A stretch of 64,000 nt of DNA from LMUY01 sp965199005 (GTDB lineage Bacteria; Pseudomonadota; Alphaproteobacteria; Acetobacterales; Acetobacteraceae). Below, piece after piece: positions 17,877 to 26,692 of the stretch. A model generated the notes under the pieces. The model was not told the DNA's origin, searched no databases, and saw only the letters and a program-made list of their open reading frames with translations. The position numbers and the translations under genes were made by a program. How positions within the stretch are numbered: the stretch's first letter is position 1; every line of letters starts with the position of its first letter. The stretch spans positions 2,604,001 to 2,668,000 of the forward strand of contig CBDAQK010000001.1 in assembly GCA_965199005.1 (NCBI GenBank). The letters run 5' to 3'.

Positions 17877-19394
17877 TCAGTCCACGACGAACGAAGGCTG
17901 GTACGACTTGTTGCCCCGGCGGTCGAAGTCGAACTCGTAGACGATCGCAGGCGCTACCGTCCTATGGTGCTGCCCAAGGAAGAACAGGAGAGAGTTCGGG
18001 CAGGCTGCGAAGACGTGCACGACATGGTCCGGGTCGCCGCCTCGCGCCGCCCGGATGCCTTGGGCGATCGCCTCCGCGATGGCAGCGGCATGGCCGCCTC
18101 CCGTGACGGCCGACACCGAAGGCCCGCCGGCCGGTGCGAACGCGATGGTGCGCCCTACGGAGGGAAGGCGAGCCGAGACGTATCGCGACACCTGAGGGCT
18201 CACGTCATGCGTGACCGAGATCGCGACGGCGAGGTCGGACCCGGCACCCGTTTCGACCAGCGTCGCTTCAGGCCTCGGGCCGCTGGTCCCGTCGTCTGGG
18301 CGCCAGGTCCGCGAGGCGACCGGCCTGCCCTTTTGAACCAGGCATACGTCGACGCCCGACTTGAAGTCCATCACCGCCCCGGCGAGGAAAGCGATTGAAG
18401 CATGCGCGTCCAGAGAAAGCCGGATCGGGCGGCCCTTGGCCTTCGCCATGCGCTCCCGGAGGAACGCCTCGACCCTGGGGCGGATGTCGCGCTGCCAGTC
18501 CCGCCCGTCCTGGAGGTACCTCTCCCTGAACTCCCCGGCGAGGACGAGGATGTCGTCGGGGCTCGCGTCGCAAGCATCGGCGGCAGGGCCCAGGAACGAG
18601 CGAATCCCCACCTCCAGGACGTCCTCGCGGGCGGGCGCGGCCGTCGCAAGCAGGCCCTCGTCCCCTAGCAGGCGTTCGAACGACGCCCTGTCGAAGCGGT
18701 TCAGCATGCGGGCCTTCAACGACCGCGCCAGCTCGTCGAACCTGAAGTCGGAAGTGTCGTCGCCGATGGCAAGTAAACCCACGGCCTCGGCCGTGATGCT
18801 GATATCGCGGCGCAACTGGTCGAGCGAGCGGTGCCCTTCGAAGATCCGGAAACCGGCAAGAATTTCGCGGAGGGCCGCGTCGTCGATCCCGAGGTGCTCC
18901 CGCCATAGCTTCCGAACCATCCCCATGCGGCTACGGTCGCCTGTGCCGTCGAACAGGCGTCCGACCAGGATGGAGCTGTCGTTCGCCGAGACCAGCTTTG
19001 CGAGCGGGTCGCCGTCCTTGATGCGGTAGACGGTGATGAACGAGAAGCGCGACGTCGGCTCGGCGGCCCGGCTGGCGTCTCGCAGGCGTTCGAGGATGGA
19101 CACCGTCGCCGCCCCGATGAAAGCCGGGTCGACTAGGTCGGCATACCCGAACCGGCCGGCGGCATCTGTGTGCCATTTGACTTGGTGGTAGTCGGCGGTG
19201 ATTCGGCCCGGGCCCGAGCCGGGCACGGCGGGGTCGTAGCGGACCACCACGTCGTCGAACGCCTTGGGGCCGTCGGCCTCGAAGGTGACCTCGACGACGC
19301 AGGAGTGCGGGCGGCGTAGGTTCAGCGCGTTCTGCCAGAAGACGCGGGACTGATAGTTGTCCCCATGCCAGCGCGGGACGACGGCGTCGACCAT
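17877..19394 (-). CDS. cap4: CBASS effector: Cap4-type nuclease fused to SAVED domain
   Basis: 505 aa. Residues 1-230 look like the DUF4297/Cap4 nuclease: Glu35, Asp47-Asp48 (AFDDVVVRY) and Gln71-Val-Lys73 (YHQVKW) form the acid/acid/QxK pattern of PD-(D/E)xK enzymes. The C-terminal part, about 330-505, matches a SAVED domain, which binds cyclic oligonucleotides. Its best segment is VHVFAACPNSLLFF, followed by APAIVYEFDFD and a terminal YQPSFVVD. In known systems, ligand binding by SAVED triggers oligomerisation and indiscriminate dsDNA cutting. It starts 21 bp after the CD-NTase stop and ends the operon. Confidence 0.85.
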   Translation of the reverse strand: MVDAVVPRWHGDNYQSRVFWQNALNLRRPHSCVVEVTFEADGPKAFDDVVVRYDPAVPGSGPGRITADYHQVKWHTDAAGRFGYADLVDPAFIGAATVSILERLRDASRAAEPTSRFSFITVYRIKDGDPLAKLVSANDSSILVGRLFDGTGDRSRMGMVRKLWREHLGIDDAALREILAGFRIFEGHRSLDQLRRDISITAEAVGLLAIGDDTSDFRFDELARSLKARMLNRFDRASFERLLGDEGLLATAAPAREDVLEVGIRSFLGPAADACDASPDDILVLAGEFRERYLQDGRDWQRDIRPRVEAFLRERMAKAKGRPIRLSLDAHASIAFLAGAVMDFKSGVDVCLVQKGRPVASRTWRPDDGTSGPRPEATLVETGAGSDLAVAISVTHDVSPQVSRYVSARLPSVGRTIAFAPAGGPSVSAVTGGGHAAAIAEAIAQGIRAARGGDPDHVVHVFAACPNSLLFFLGQHHRTVAPAIVYEFDFDRRGNKSYQPSFVVD

Positions 19395-19415
19395 GGATGT
19401 TCCGGTCCCTGGACG

Positions 19416-20315
19416 TCAGGAGAGCGGGAAGCGCGGGCCGAACAGCTTGCGCCATGCCTGGAGCGCTTCGCCGTTACGCCCGCGCCGGGCAAGATCGATC
19501 GCGCCGGTGGCGTCCCGAGATGCGGCCAGCAGCAGCTCGCGGGCGCGAACCTTCCGGGCGGCGTCCATCCCGGCGCTCACCGGCGGCCCGAGGCCGGCAG
19601 GGTCCGCCCAGGTGTCGCCGACCCGGTCGGCCAACGTGGAGAACAGCGCCTGCACCTCGTATTCGAAGCGCCCGCCCCACGCGCCGTGCACGCACTCCAG
19701 CGCCATGACCTCGATGAGAAAAGACGGCTTCACCGGCCGCTCGCCGTGCCGCGCGTTGTTATTCCAGTACTTCGCCATGCGCACTAGGCCCTTCCACTCG
19801 CTGGAGTAGGCTTGGTGCGCGGCAGTCGCCTTTTTGGCGTGGAGCTTCGGGTTGGTCCCGATCCAGGAGCCCGCGTCGGTGTCGGGGATCTCGTAGTCGT
19901 CCCCTTTCGCGAAGGCGGGCACCGCGTCGATGCTCAACACCTTGAAGTCCGTCTTGTCGTCAGCATCGGGGCGTATGCCGAAGTCGATGTTGACCGACCT
20001 GGCCTGCTTCTTAAGCGCCCCCCCGCCATACTTCCTGGCCAGCGCCTGGTAGAAGGCATCGATTACCGCGGAAGGGTGCTTCTCCCGGTAGTCGGCCTCA
20101 TCGCTGCCCAGGACGAAGAAGATGTCGATATCCTTCAGGGGCTTGGTCTTGGTCCAGCGCCGGTAGGAGCCCGTCAGGAAATCGTCCTCGATGTCGAACT
20201 CTCCGCGGATGAACGCGCGCACCTCGTTATGGCGGCGGCCCGCGTCCGCCTGCTCGCGGTCGTTCAGCTCCAGGCGGCCCTTGAACTTGCGGAAGGCTTC
20301 CTCGGTGGTAAGCAT
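19416..20315 (-). CDS. CD-NTase (cGAS/DncV-like nucleotidyltransferase)
   Basis: 299 aa. The nucleotidyltransferase core shows Gly49-Ser50 (LTGSYRRWT), the metal-binding pair Asp62/Asp64 (LKDIDIFF) and the third acid Asp130 in LSIDAVPAF. A helical OAS-like domain follows (WKGLVRMAKYWNN). In CBASS this enzyme makes the cyclic oligonucleotide that activates the SAVED effector. HORMA-regulated enzymes are generally of the C or D clades; I cannot assign the clade or product. The ATG at 20315 overlaps the HORMA stop (TGATG), with GGAGG just upstream. Confidence 0.92.
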   Translation of the reverse strand: MLTTEEAFRKFKGRLELNDREQADAGRRHNEVRAFIRGEFDIEDDFLTGSYRRWTKTKPLKDIDIFFVLGSDEADYREKHPSAVIDAFYQALARKYGGGALKKQARSVNIDFGIRPDADDKTDFKVLSIDAVPAFAKGDDYEIPDTDAGSWIGTNPKLHAKKATAAHQAYSSEWKGLVRMAKYWNNNARHGERPVKPSFLIEVMALECVHGAWGGRFEYEVQALFSTLADRVGDTWADPAGLGPPVSAGMDAARKVRARELLLAASRDATGAIDLARRGRNGEALQAWRKLFGPRFPLS

Positions 20316-20815
20316 CAAGTCCTCCGCCAGTAGGCCGCGCCGGCGCCGAGGCCGCTATGCTCGATGGTGCCGCCCAGGCTGTGGCGGACCATGCCCGCCG
20401 TCGACCGCAGCGTCGCCGCTTCCCAGCCGTCCACGTGGGCCCAACCGGGCTTCCTCTGGACGATGACCACGTAGTCCGCATCCGAGGGCAGGATGCCCTG
20501 GTTGCGCATCGCATAGCGGATTTGGTCCGTGTCCACCCAGAACGAGCCGTCGCCGCCGCTCCAGCTGTAGCTGATGTCGATGTCCCACCGCCCGACCAGG
20601 CCGGACGTGGAAGGGTCGAACACCTCCAGGATGACCCGCTCCAGGTGGCCGCTGTCGATCCACGTCCTGATCCCGCGCGAGTAGGTCGCCCAGTCGGCGG
20701 TAAGCTTGCTAGGGTCCATCCCGCTCAGCCGGATTATGTCCTTCAAGCTCTTGAGGATGTTCTCGGCGACGTAGGTGACCGACGTGGTGAAGGAATTGAC
20801 TGCAACGACGGTCAT
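20315..20815 (-). CDS. cap7: CBASS HORMA-domain regulator (Cap7-like)
   Basis: 166 aa. The N-terminal helix and strand (TVVAVNSFTTSVTYVAENIL), KSLKDIIRLSG and the core WDIDISYSWSG match bacterial HORMA proteins. A mobile C-terminal segment ends in AAYWRRT. In studied type III CBASS, a closed HORMA bound to a closure-motif peptide activates the CD-NTase, and the TRIP13-like ATPase reopens it. The frame extends further upstream, but the ATG at 20815 overlapping the preceding stop (ATGA) gives the clean HORMA N-terminus. Confidence 0.85.
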   Translation of the reverse strand: MTVVAVNSFTTSVTYVAENILKSLKDIIRLSGMDPSKLTADWATYSRGIRTWIDSGHLERVILEVFDPSTSGLVGRWDIDISYSWSGGDGSFWVDTDQIRYAMRNQGILPSDADYVVIVQRKPGWAHVDGWEAATLRSTAGMVRHSLGGTIEHSGLGAGAAYWRRT

Positions 20816-21285
20816 GCGCGCGACAAGCTCCCCAAGTCGAGTTCCAGCGGACCGGTAGCGGCAACGGCAACGCTGTCTGCGGCCGTCTTCCCGCCGGGTG
20901 CCCGGGCCGTGACCCTGGCGGTCTTGCGGGCGAGCGCGGCCGCTACCCACGCGAGGTCCTCGGCCGGGCAAGGCAGCGAAACGTGCCATTCGCCCTTGAG
21001 GGCGTCGTATGTCAGGGCCGCTTCGTTCTCGTCGCCGCCCTCGATCGCCGCGTCGTCGTGGAGGCAATAGATCCTTGTCCGGGGGCCGTCGCAGGTGGCG
21101 ACGACCGGCTCGTTTCGGGCAGCCTGGTCGGCGATGACGCTGCAAGCGATGCCCGCGATGGCCAGCAGCTCGGCCCGTGCGCCCTCCCTTCCGCCCTGGC
21201 ACAGCATGTTCACGATGGTCGTCCAGGTCGCGTCCGCATCCCTGAACGGGGTGGACCTGACGGTCCGCCTGACGACCGTGCTCAT
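20812..21285 (-). CDS. small protein in the Cap8 position of a HORMA-CBASS operon
   Basis: 157 aa, overlapping its neighbours by four bases on each side (ATGA twice), so tightly coupled to cap6 and cap7. The N-terminus is basic (STVVRRTVRSTPFRDAD). The middle is helix-strand (VNMLCQGGREGARAEL, TRIYCLHDD) and the C-terminus is Ala/Leu-rich, ending GPLELDLGSLSRA. Type III systems can carry a second HORMA-like protein (Cap8) here that supplies or binds closure peptides. The HORMA fold itself is not obvious by eye, so the assignment rests mainly on position. Confidence 0.6.
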   Translation of the reverse strand: MSTVVRRTVRSTPFRDADATWTTIVNMLCQGGREGARAELLAIAGIACSVIADQAARNEPVVATCDGPRTRIYCLHDDAAIEGGDENEAALTYDALKGEWHVSLPCPAEDLAWVAAALARKTARVTARAPGGKTAADSVAVAATGPLELDLGSLSRA

Positions 21286-22199
21286 GGGCGGGATCCCACC
21301 GCCAAACGGGCCGCCTTGGCAGACAGGATCTCCGCTCGCAAGCCGTCGAGCGTCAGGCGGTTCGGGTCCGCTGCGACCTTCAGGTCGCTGCCAAGAGCGC
21401 TCGCGACGCTCTTGCGGACAGTCCGGCCGTCAAGCCCGGCGCACGCCGCGCCCAGTTCCCCGAAGCCCTCCGCCTCGAGCAGGCGCGCGACTTTCGGGAA
21501 CGTCTCGGCTAGTCCCGTCAGGCAGTCGACGAGGATATCCTGGCAAGCGTCCCCGTCCGGAAGCGGCACGTGCGCCACCAGGTCGCAACGCGACGTGAAC
21601 GCACCGTCGAGCGCCTGGGGGAAGTTGCTGGTCGCGACGAACAGGAGGTTCGGGTTCGATTCAGCAAGGAGGTCCAGCTGGACCAGGACGGCATCCGTCG
21701 CGCGATGGATGTCCACCGGGTTTGCATCCATGCTCAGGCGACCCCGGTCGACGGCCAGCGTCTCGACCTCGTCGAGCAGGACGACCGCGGGACCGCCGAG
21801 CGCCACCTCGGGGATTGCCTGCGCGAACAGTTCGGAAACCGCCTTCTGCGTCCGCCCCATCGCCGAGCTGCTGAGCTGGTGCGGGTCCACTTCCACCAGG
21901 CGGAAAGCCGACTTCGGGAACGCTTTCGCGGCTTGGTTCGCCAGCCCGCGAGCAAGGGACGTCTTCCCGGTCCCCGGCTCGCCTACAAGGAGGATCAGGC
22001 CGTGAAGGGGGAGGACCGAACGCGGCACCCGCGCCCGGGTGGTGAAGTTCAGGACGGCATGGGCGACCAGCCTTTCCTTTAACTTGGGGTCACACCGGAT
22101 CGAGTCCCACACCCGAGCCAGCCCGGCGTCGGGCATCTCCCGGACCCTGTGGATCCCGCGGGCGCCGCCAAAATCGATACCGACGTTCGTATCAGGCAT
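21282..22199 (-). CDS. cap6: TRIP13/Pch2-like AAA+ ATPase (Cap6)
   Basis: 305 aa. Walker A is GEPGTGKTS (residues 73-81), Walker B VVLLDEVE, sensor 1 FVATSN, and an arginine-finger region SRCDLVAHV follows. The overall length and short N-terminal domain fit bacterial TRIP13 (Cap6), which disassembles HORMA complexes and restrains CBASS. First gene of a five-gene operon in which most junctions overlap. AGGAGG lies about ten bases before ATG 22199. It is divergent from the XRE/metalloprotease pair. Confidence 0.9.
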   Translation of the reverse strand: MPDTNVGIDFGGARGIHRVREMPDAGLARVWDSIRCDPKLKERLVAHAVLNFTTRARVPRSVLPLHGLILLVGEPGTGKTSLARGLANQAAKAFPKSAFRLVEVDPHQLSSSAMGRTQKAVSELFAQAIPEVALGGPAVVLLDEVETLAVDRGRLSMDANPVDIHRATDAVLVQLDLLAESNPNLLFVATSNFPQALDGAFTSRCDLVAHVPLPDGDACQDILVDCLTGLAETFPKVARLLEAEGFGELGAACAGLDGRTVRKSVASALGSDLKVAADPNRLTLDGLRAEILSAKAARLAVGSRP

Positions 22200-22310
22200 A
22201 TCAATGGCCTCCTGCCACTTCGCATTACACCCGACGGCTTCGCTCCTGGAGCAAACCGGCCCGCACCTGCAGGAGATGGTTGACCCGGTTGCCCGGGTCT
22301 GATTCTCTGC

Positions 22311-22326
22311 GTTTCACGCGTGAGAC
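22311..22326. promoter_or_regulatory. candidate operator 1 in the cap6/capH intergenic region
   Basis: GTTTCACGCGTGAGAC is a 16-bp near-perfect palindrome with a perfect core TCACGCGTGA. It sits about 110 bp before cap6 and 65 bp before the XRE gene, a plausible binding site for that regulator. Confidence 0.55.
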
Positions 22327-22343
22327 GATAGGTAGCCCGTTCT

Positions 22344-22359
22344 GTTTCTTGCGTCAAAC
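22344..22359. promoter_or_regulatory. candidate operator 2 in the cap6/capH intergenic region
   Basis: GTTTCTTGCGTCAAAC shares 12 of 16 bases with operator 1, in the same orientation. It starts exactly 33 bp away, about three helical turns, so two regulator dimers could bind one face of the DNA. Confidence 0.5.
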
Positions 22360-22389
22360 ACTTCATCGTCCAAGAGACGGATCGGAGGA

Positions 22390-22725
22390 ATGATGGACCA
22401 TGCGCTCTTTGCGAGCAGGGTAGCCGGGAGACGGGGGCTGCTCGGCGTGCGTGCCGCCTCACGCGAGGCGGAGGTCAGCCCGGCGACACTGTCGCGGATC
22501 GAGAACGGCCACGTGCCCGATATCGAGACGTTCGAGAAGCTCTGCCGCTGGATTGGCGCGGACCCGGGCGAGTTCCTCGACCGACCGTCCCAGGAGGCGA
22601 TCGGGACGGTCCAGTTCAAGAAGGTCGATGCCGTCAGCCCCGAGACTGCCCGAGCCCTCGGCGACCTTGTCCTGGCGGTGTTCGAAATGGTCAGGGCGGA
22701 GCACGAGGATTCACTTAATTCGTGA
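22390..22725 (+). CDS. capH: XRE-type transcriptional regulator (CapH-like)
   Basis: 111 aa. Residues 1-65 form a lambda-repressor type helix-turn-helix (REAEVSPATLSRIENG is the recognition region). The C-terminal helix, about 80-105 (ARALGDLVLAVFEMVRAE), probably dimerises. GGAGGA lies almost directly before tandem ATGs, so the second ATG (22393) may be used. It overlaps the next gene by four bases (GTGA). In described CapH/CapP pairs, the HTH protein represses the CBASS promoter until it is cleaved by the protease after DNA damage. Confidence 0.78.
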   Translation: MMDHALFASRVAGRRGLLGVRAASREAEVSPATLSRIENGHVPDIETFEKLCRWIGADPGEFLDRPSQEAIGTVQFKKVDAVSPETARALGDLVLAVFEMVRAEHEDSLNS

Positions 22726-23294
22726 CCGTGTTCCGCCGTGGATTCAAGAGCTGGTGCGAGTCCGCGTCCCTCCAGTACAGGGCGGTGCTAGGATTGCGGC
22801 CCCATGAGCCGCTATGCGCCGAACGTTTGGCGGTTCATCTCGGCCTGCGAGTAGTCTCGATAAGCGCCATCCCGCGCCTCTCGGCTCAAGCTGTCCGCCA
22901 GCTTACCCTGACGGATCCAGGCAGCTGGTCGGCGGTGACCATCTCCGTAGGGGAGGCCCGGATTGTCGTTGTTAACCCTGCGCACTCCGATGGCCGCCGC
23001 TCCAACGACCTGATGCACGAATGCGCGCACGCTGCCCTGAACCATGTCCCGCCCCAAGCCTTCCGGCATGCTGACGGGCCGCTGATGCTGAGCGCCTACG
23101 ACAAGCAGCAGGAGGTGGAAGCCGATTGGCTTGCCGCCGCCTTGCTGCTTCCGCGGGCGGCGTTGCTACGCGTGATCCACGAAGGGACAGGTCTCGACGA
23201 GGCCGCGCACCGATACCGGACGAGCTTGGCGCTGCTGAGGATGCGGCTCGACCGCACCGGGGTGAACAATCAGGCTGGACGTCGGACTGGGTGA
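22722..23294 (+). CDS. capP: ImmA/IrrE-type zinc metallopeptidase (CapP-like)
   Basis: 190 aa. The zinc motif is HECAH (residues 99-103, in LMHECAHAALNH). The third ligand is likely in QEVEADWLAAALLLP, the typical ImmA/IrrE second block. There is no membrane segment. The GTG start overlaps the regulator stop. Pairing with an XRE repressor divergent from a CBASS operon matches the CapH/CapP switch, in which the peptidase cleaves the repressor. Confidence 0.8.
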   Translation: MTVFRRGFKSWCESASLQYRAVLGLRPHEPLCAERLAVHLGLRVVSISAIPRLSAQAVRQLTLTDPGSWSAVTISVGEARIVVVNPAHSDGRRSNDLMHECAHAALNHVPPQAFRHADGPLMLSAYDKQQEVEADWLAAALLLPRAALLRVIHEGTGLDEAAHRYRTSLALLRMRLDRTGVNNQAGRRTG

Positions 23295-23329
23295 AGGGTG
23301 TCGGATGACGCTCTTGCGGCGCACACGTG

Positions 23330-23663
23330 CGCCAGTCGAGCTACACCCTGCCGCCGCACAATCCCGTCCTCGGCGAGTATCAGCTCGACGGCGAGTGGCA
23401 GCGCGACGGCGAGCCGCTCGTCTTCCGATCCGCACAAGGCCGAGTGCGCGTGCGCTTCTCCGCGGCCTAGTTCCACCTGGTGGCAAGCGCGCCGGATCAG
23501 ACGCGTCCGCTGCTCACCCTGGATGGCAAGCCGCCGCCTGCCGTGGCAGGTTACGCGTCCGACGCTCTACACGCTGGTCGACGGGAACGACTATGGTGAG
23601 CACATCCTCACCGTGGAGGCGGACATGCCAGGACTGTCGCCGTTCAGCGCGACGTTCGGGTAG
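23330..23663 (+). pseudogene. C-terminal remnant of a DipZ/thioredoxin-like protein
   Basis: Translated pieces (SSYTLPPHNPVLGEYQLDGE, then GKPPPAVAG, then TLYTLVDGNDYG and a terminal SATFG) match the C-terminal beta-sandwich that follows the thioredoxin domain in DipZ-type proteins. An in-frame TAG interrupts it near 23468 and a frame change lies near 23550. No thioredoxin active site remains. It follows capP directly and marks the edge of the CBASS module. Confidence 0.6.
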
Positions 23664-24070
23664 CCGCGGCAATCAGAAAGTCCCATCAGTAACCGCGTCT
23701 GCGTTTAACTCCGTTGATGAACGGCGGGTGGCAGTGTCCGCCTTACGTCGGTGCTTGCCCCAGAGCAGACCGTCCGCTACCGGCCACCCACGGCCGGGCT
23801 AAATCTGCATGGTGTGGACAGCGAACCTAGCTCTGGTGCGGGTTGGGCCCGCGCCGCACCCGAGCCCTTTCCCGTTTCTCTATCTCAATCAGGCCATTTC
23901 GGGAAAGGCGATTTGGGAACAGGTTTTGAGAAAGTGGCGCCCGCTCCTTCTGCCCTGCCCCGCAGGGGGAAGTAGCTTCTCCGCTCTACGTTCGTTTGCG
24001 GGAAGATGAAGGAGCGTCGTCGATGCTTCACTGATCGACCATGCAGTCAGGGTCTCAAGCTGTAGCCGTA
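23664..24070. other. intergenic stretch
   Basis: About 400 bp without recognisable genes between the DipZ-like remnant and the quinone reductase gene. Confidence 0.45.
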
Positions 24071-24865
24071 TCAGCCCATCAGCGTTCGATCCACATGCAG
24101 GCCAAAACCGGAGGCGCCCGGATCGCCGAGTTCGGGGCGCAGCTCCAGGCTAGGAACTTGGTAGTCGCCGCCGTTCTGCATTCTGTATGGGATGGGCGCG
24201 GTGGTATCGATGCTGCGCATCCGCTCCCTGAGTTGGTCCGCCACCTTCTGGAACCCGGCCTCGTCCATCCGGTCCACGCGGTAGGCCACAAAGGGCGGCA
24301 GGACCGTGTAGCCGGGGTAGTAGAGGATGCCGTGGTTGATCGGGAACAGGATATCCTCGATCGGGCCGTTGACGCCGCGCGGGGCGTAGTGCGTCGCCCA
24401 CCCGCCGACCGTGACGATCAGCATCGCGCGCTTGCCAGCCAGCGTGCCTTCGCCGAAGCGGTCGCCCCAATGCGTGTCGCTCCGCTCGCCAACCCCATAG
24501 GCGAAGCCGAAGGCGTAGACGCGATCCACCCAGCCCTTGAGGATGGCCGGCATCGAATACCACCACAGGGGAAATTGCAGGATCAGCGTGTCGGCCCAGA
24601 GCAGCTTCTCCTGCTCGGCCCTCACGTCCTCCGTCAGTGATCCGGCAGCGAAGGCCTGGCCCGACGCGCCAGCCACCCGTAGCCGCTCGTCTTCCGCCAT
24701 CTCGGGGAAGTCCGCGCGATTGACGCTTGCCTTCCAACCATCGGCGTAAAGGTCGCTGACGCGGACCTCGTGCCCCTGTGCTTCCAGCTCGGCCACGGCG
24801 ACGTCGCGCAGCGCGCCGTTCAGGGAGTGGCGTTCCGGGTGGGCGAAGACGAGGAGAACCTTCAT
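24071..24865 (-). CDS. NAD(P)H-dependent quinone oxidoreductase (flavodoxin-like)
   Basis: 264 aa, NQO1/MdaB-type flavodoxin-fold FMN/FAD quinone reductase. The N-terminus KVLLVFAHPERHSLNGAL is the characteristic flavin phosphate-binding start. QFPLWWYSMPAILKGWVDRV is the second family signature. GRKR-like nucleotide contacts occur around LAGKRAMLIVTVGG. The frame is open further upstream, but ATG 24865 gives this canonical start. It lies about 33 bp after the alcohol dehydrogenase remnant on the same strand, so it may be the last gene of that former operon. Confidence 0.85.
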   Translation of the reverse strand: MKVLLVFAHPERHSLNGALRDVAVAELEAQGHEVRVSDLYADGWKASVNRADFPEMAEDERLRVAGASGQAFAAGSLTEDVRAEQEKLLWADTLILQFPLWWYSMPAILKGWVDRVYAFGFAYGVGERSDTHWGDRFGEGTLAGKRAMLIVTVGGWATHYAPRGVNGPIEDILFPINHGILYYPGYTVLPPFVAYRVDRMDEAGFQKVADQLRERMRSIDTTAPIPYRMQNGGDYQVPSLELRPELGDPGASGFGLHVDRTLMG

Positions 24866-24897
24866 GGTCCAATGCTCCTGCTGGATGCGTTGATCAG

Positions 24898-25372
24898 AAC
24901 TCGACGACGATCTTGCCGAAGTGGCCGCCAGTCTCCTGGAGCCGGAAGGCATCGGCGAGTTCGGCGAGCGGGAAGGAGCGGTCGATCACCGGATGGCCGT
25001 GGACGGCATCGATGCCGCGGATCAAGTCCATCTGATGCCGGCGGCTGCCGACAATCCCGTGGTGGCGAAGTCGGCGAGGGTGGCTTCGCCGTCCAGCCAG
25101 GTCGGGAAGAAGGTGGATACGACATGGTCGCCGGGCTTGAACGCCGCGACTTCGGAGCCGACCGCCTCGGGCACCCCGGCGCCATCGGCCATAGGAATGC
25201 GGCCATCGGCGGCCGGCAGCCTTCCCGTCACCACGCCCAGGTCGTGGAAGTTCAGGGAGGTGGCATGCACCCGCACGCGGATCGCGTTCGGTCCGAGATG
25301 GCCGGGGTCTGGGAGGTCCACCAACGTCAGGCCGTCGAGCCCTTGCTGCGGATGAGCCTGGATTGCCCTCAT
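24898..25372 (-). pseudogene. zinc-type NAD(P)-dependent alcohol dehydrogenase with large internal deletion
   Basis: The first 110 residues (MRAIQAHPQQGLDGLTL, then ATSLNFHDLGVVTGRLP, then FKPGDHVVSTF) are a normal MDR/quinone-oxidoreductase N-terminus. Sequence then jumps, with a frame change near 25030, to the last ~40 residues (GHPVIDRSFPLAELADAF and GGHFGKIVVEF). About 190 residues holding the Rossmann fold are missing, so it is non-functional. Its ATG overlaps the stop of the upstream MFS gene (ATGA), so the two were coupled. Confidence 0.8.
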
Positions 25373-26582
25373 GCGGGTGCTCCTCGGCTGCGTGAGGGCA
25401 GCCATTGCAGGATGGTTGCGGCTGCCGAAACGACCAGTACGGCGCCTAGATAGGCCTGGGTGGTTCCCACGAAGCCGGTGAGCGGAACGGCGAAGCCAGC
25501 CGCGATGGGGGGGACACTCAAGAACAGGTAGGTGACGAGAAAGATCGCCGCGAAGAGTTCCGCACGCTCGTGCACTGGGGTGAGCGGCACGAGCGACTGG
25601 ACGAGGCCGCTGAACGAGGTCCCCAGCCCGGCACCGGCGACCGCGCTGCCGATGAAGAACAGTGCCAGCGCCCCGGTGCCGATCGACGCGAGCAGGAGGC
25701 CGACCCCGGCCGTCACCGCCGCCATGCCCACGACCGCCATGCGCCCAGGCGGCAGCCCGCGCAGCGTCAGCGGGGACACGGCGCCGGCGCCGCACAGCAC
25801 GGCGACGGTGGCGCCATTCAGCAATCCGCTGCTGACGCCGAAGACGGTGCGCAGCAGCGACGGCCCGAGCGCGATGACGAAGCCGCACAGAGCCCAGATC
25901 GACAGGAGCAACGGCAGCCCGCGCGTGAAGCCATCGCGCGCCGAACGGGCGACATGCACGCTCGGCACCATGGAACGAAGCAGGCCGGGCACCGGGCTTG
26001 CCGTCTCGGGGATAAGCAGAGTAATCGCCGCACTCAGGCAGAACAGCCCCCCGAGCAACCCGAACGCCCAGATCTCCGCCTTGTCCGTCACCCCGAGCAA
26101 GGCCCCGGTGACGAAGGCGCCCGTGGCCAGCCCAGCGAGCGGCGAGATGCTGGTGAGCAGGCTGCCGAGCGCCTTGCGGGCGGCGGTGCCGCCTCAATCA
26201 CCGCGGCGGACAGGGCGCCGTTTACCACGCCCATGGACAGGCCCTGGACGATCCGGGCGGCCAGCAATCCGCCGATGCCGTCCGCCGTCAGGAACAGCGC
26301 CATGGATGCGACCTGGATAGCCAGCGCCGCGACGATCACCGGCTTGCGTCCCAGATGGTCCGACAACGAGCCGGCCACGAGCAAGGTCACGAGAAGCACC
26401 AGGGAGTAGATGCTGAACGCGACCGTCAGCATGCCCGGGGAGAAGCCCCAGCGCCCTTGGAACACCACGAACAAGGGCGAGGGCACGCTGGCCGACACGA
26501 AGAACAGGAACAGGATGGCCGCGAGCAGCGGGAAGGCGATCGACGAAGGGCGATGCGGTTCGAGGGATAGGGCTCCTGGCAA
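25369..26582 (-). pseudogene. MFS transporter broken by one frameshift
   Basis: Two frames together give a complete 12-helix major facilitator of about 400 aa. The N-terminal half includes the loop 2-3 motif GSLSDHLGRKPV and GLSMGVVNGALSAAVIEA. The C-terminal half resumes as ARKALGSLLTSISPLAGLAT. The switch is near 26190 and is explained by loss of one G. The gene is divergent from a LysR regulator that is frameshifted too. A sequencing error is possible. The family exports drugs or small metabolites; the substrate is unknown. Confidence 0.8.
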
Positions 26583-26692
26583 TCTGCTATCCGCGTTGTT
26601 GATAGAGGCTCCAGGAACTCGAGCCCGTTCGGAATATTGCCTGGCACGTTGCGGGGTTGAAATCGAACCTTCTGCCTGTTGTTATCGAAGTC

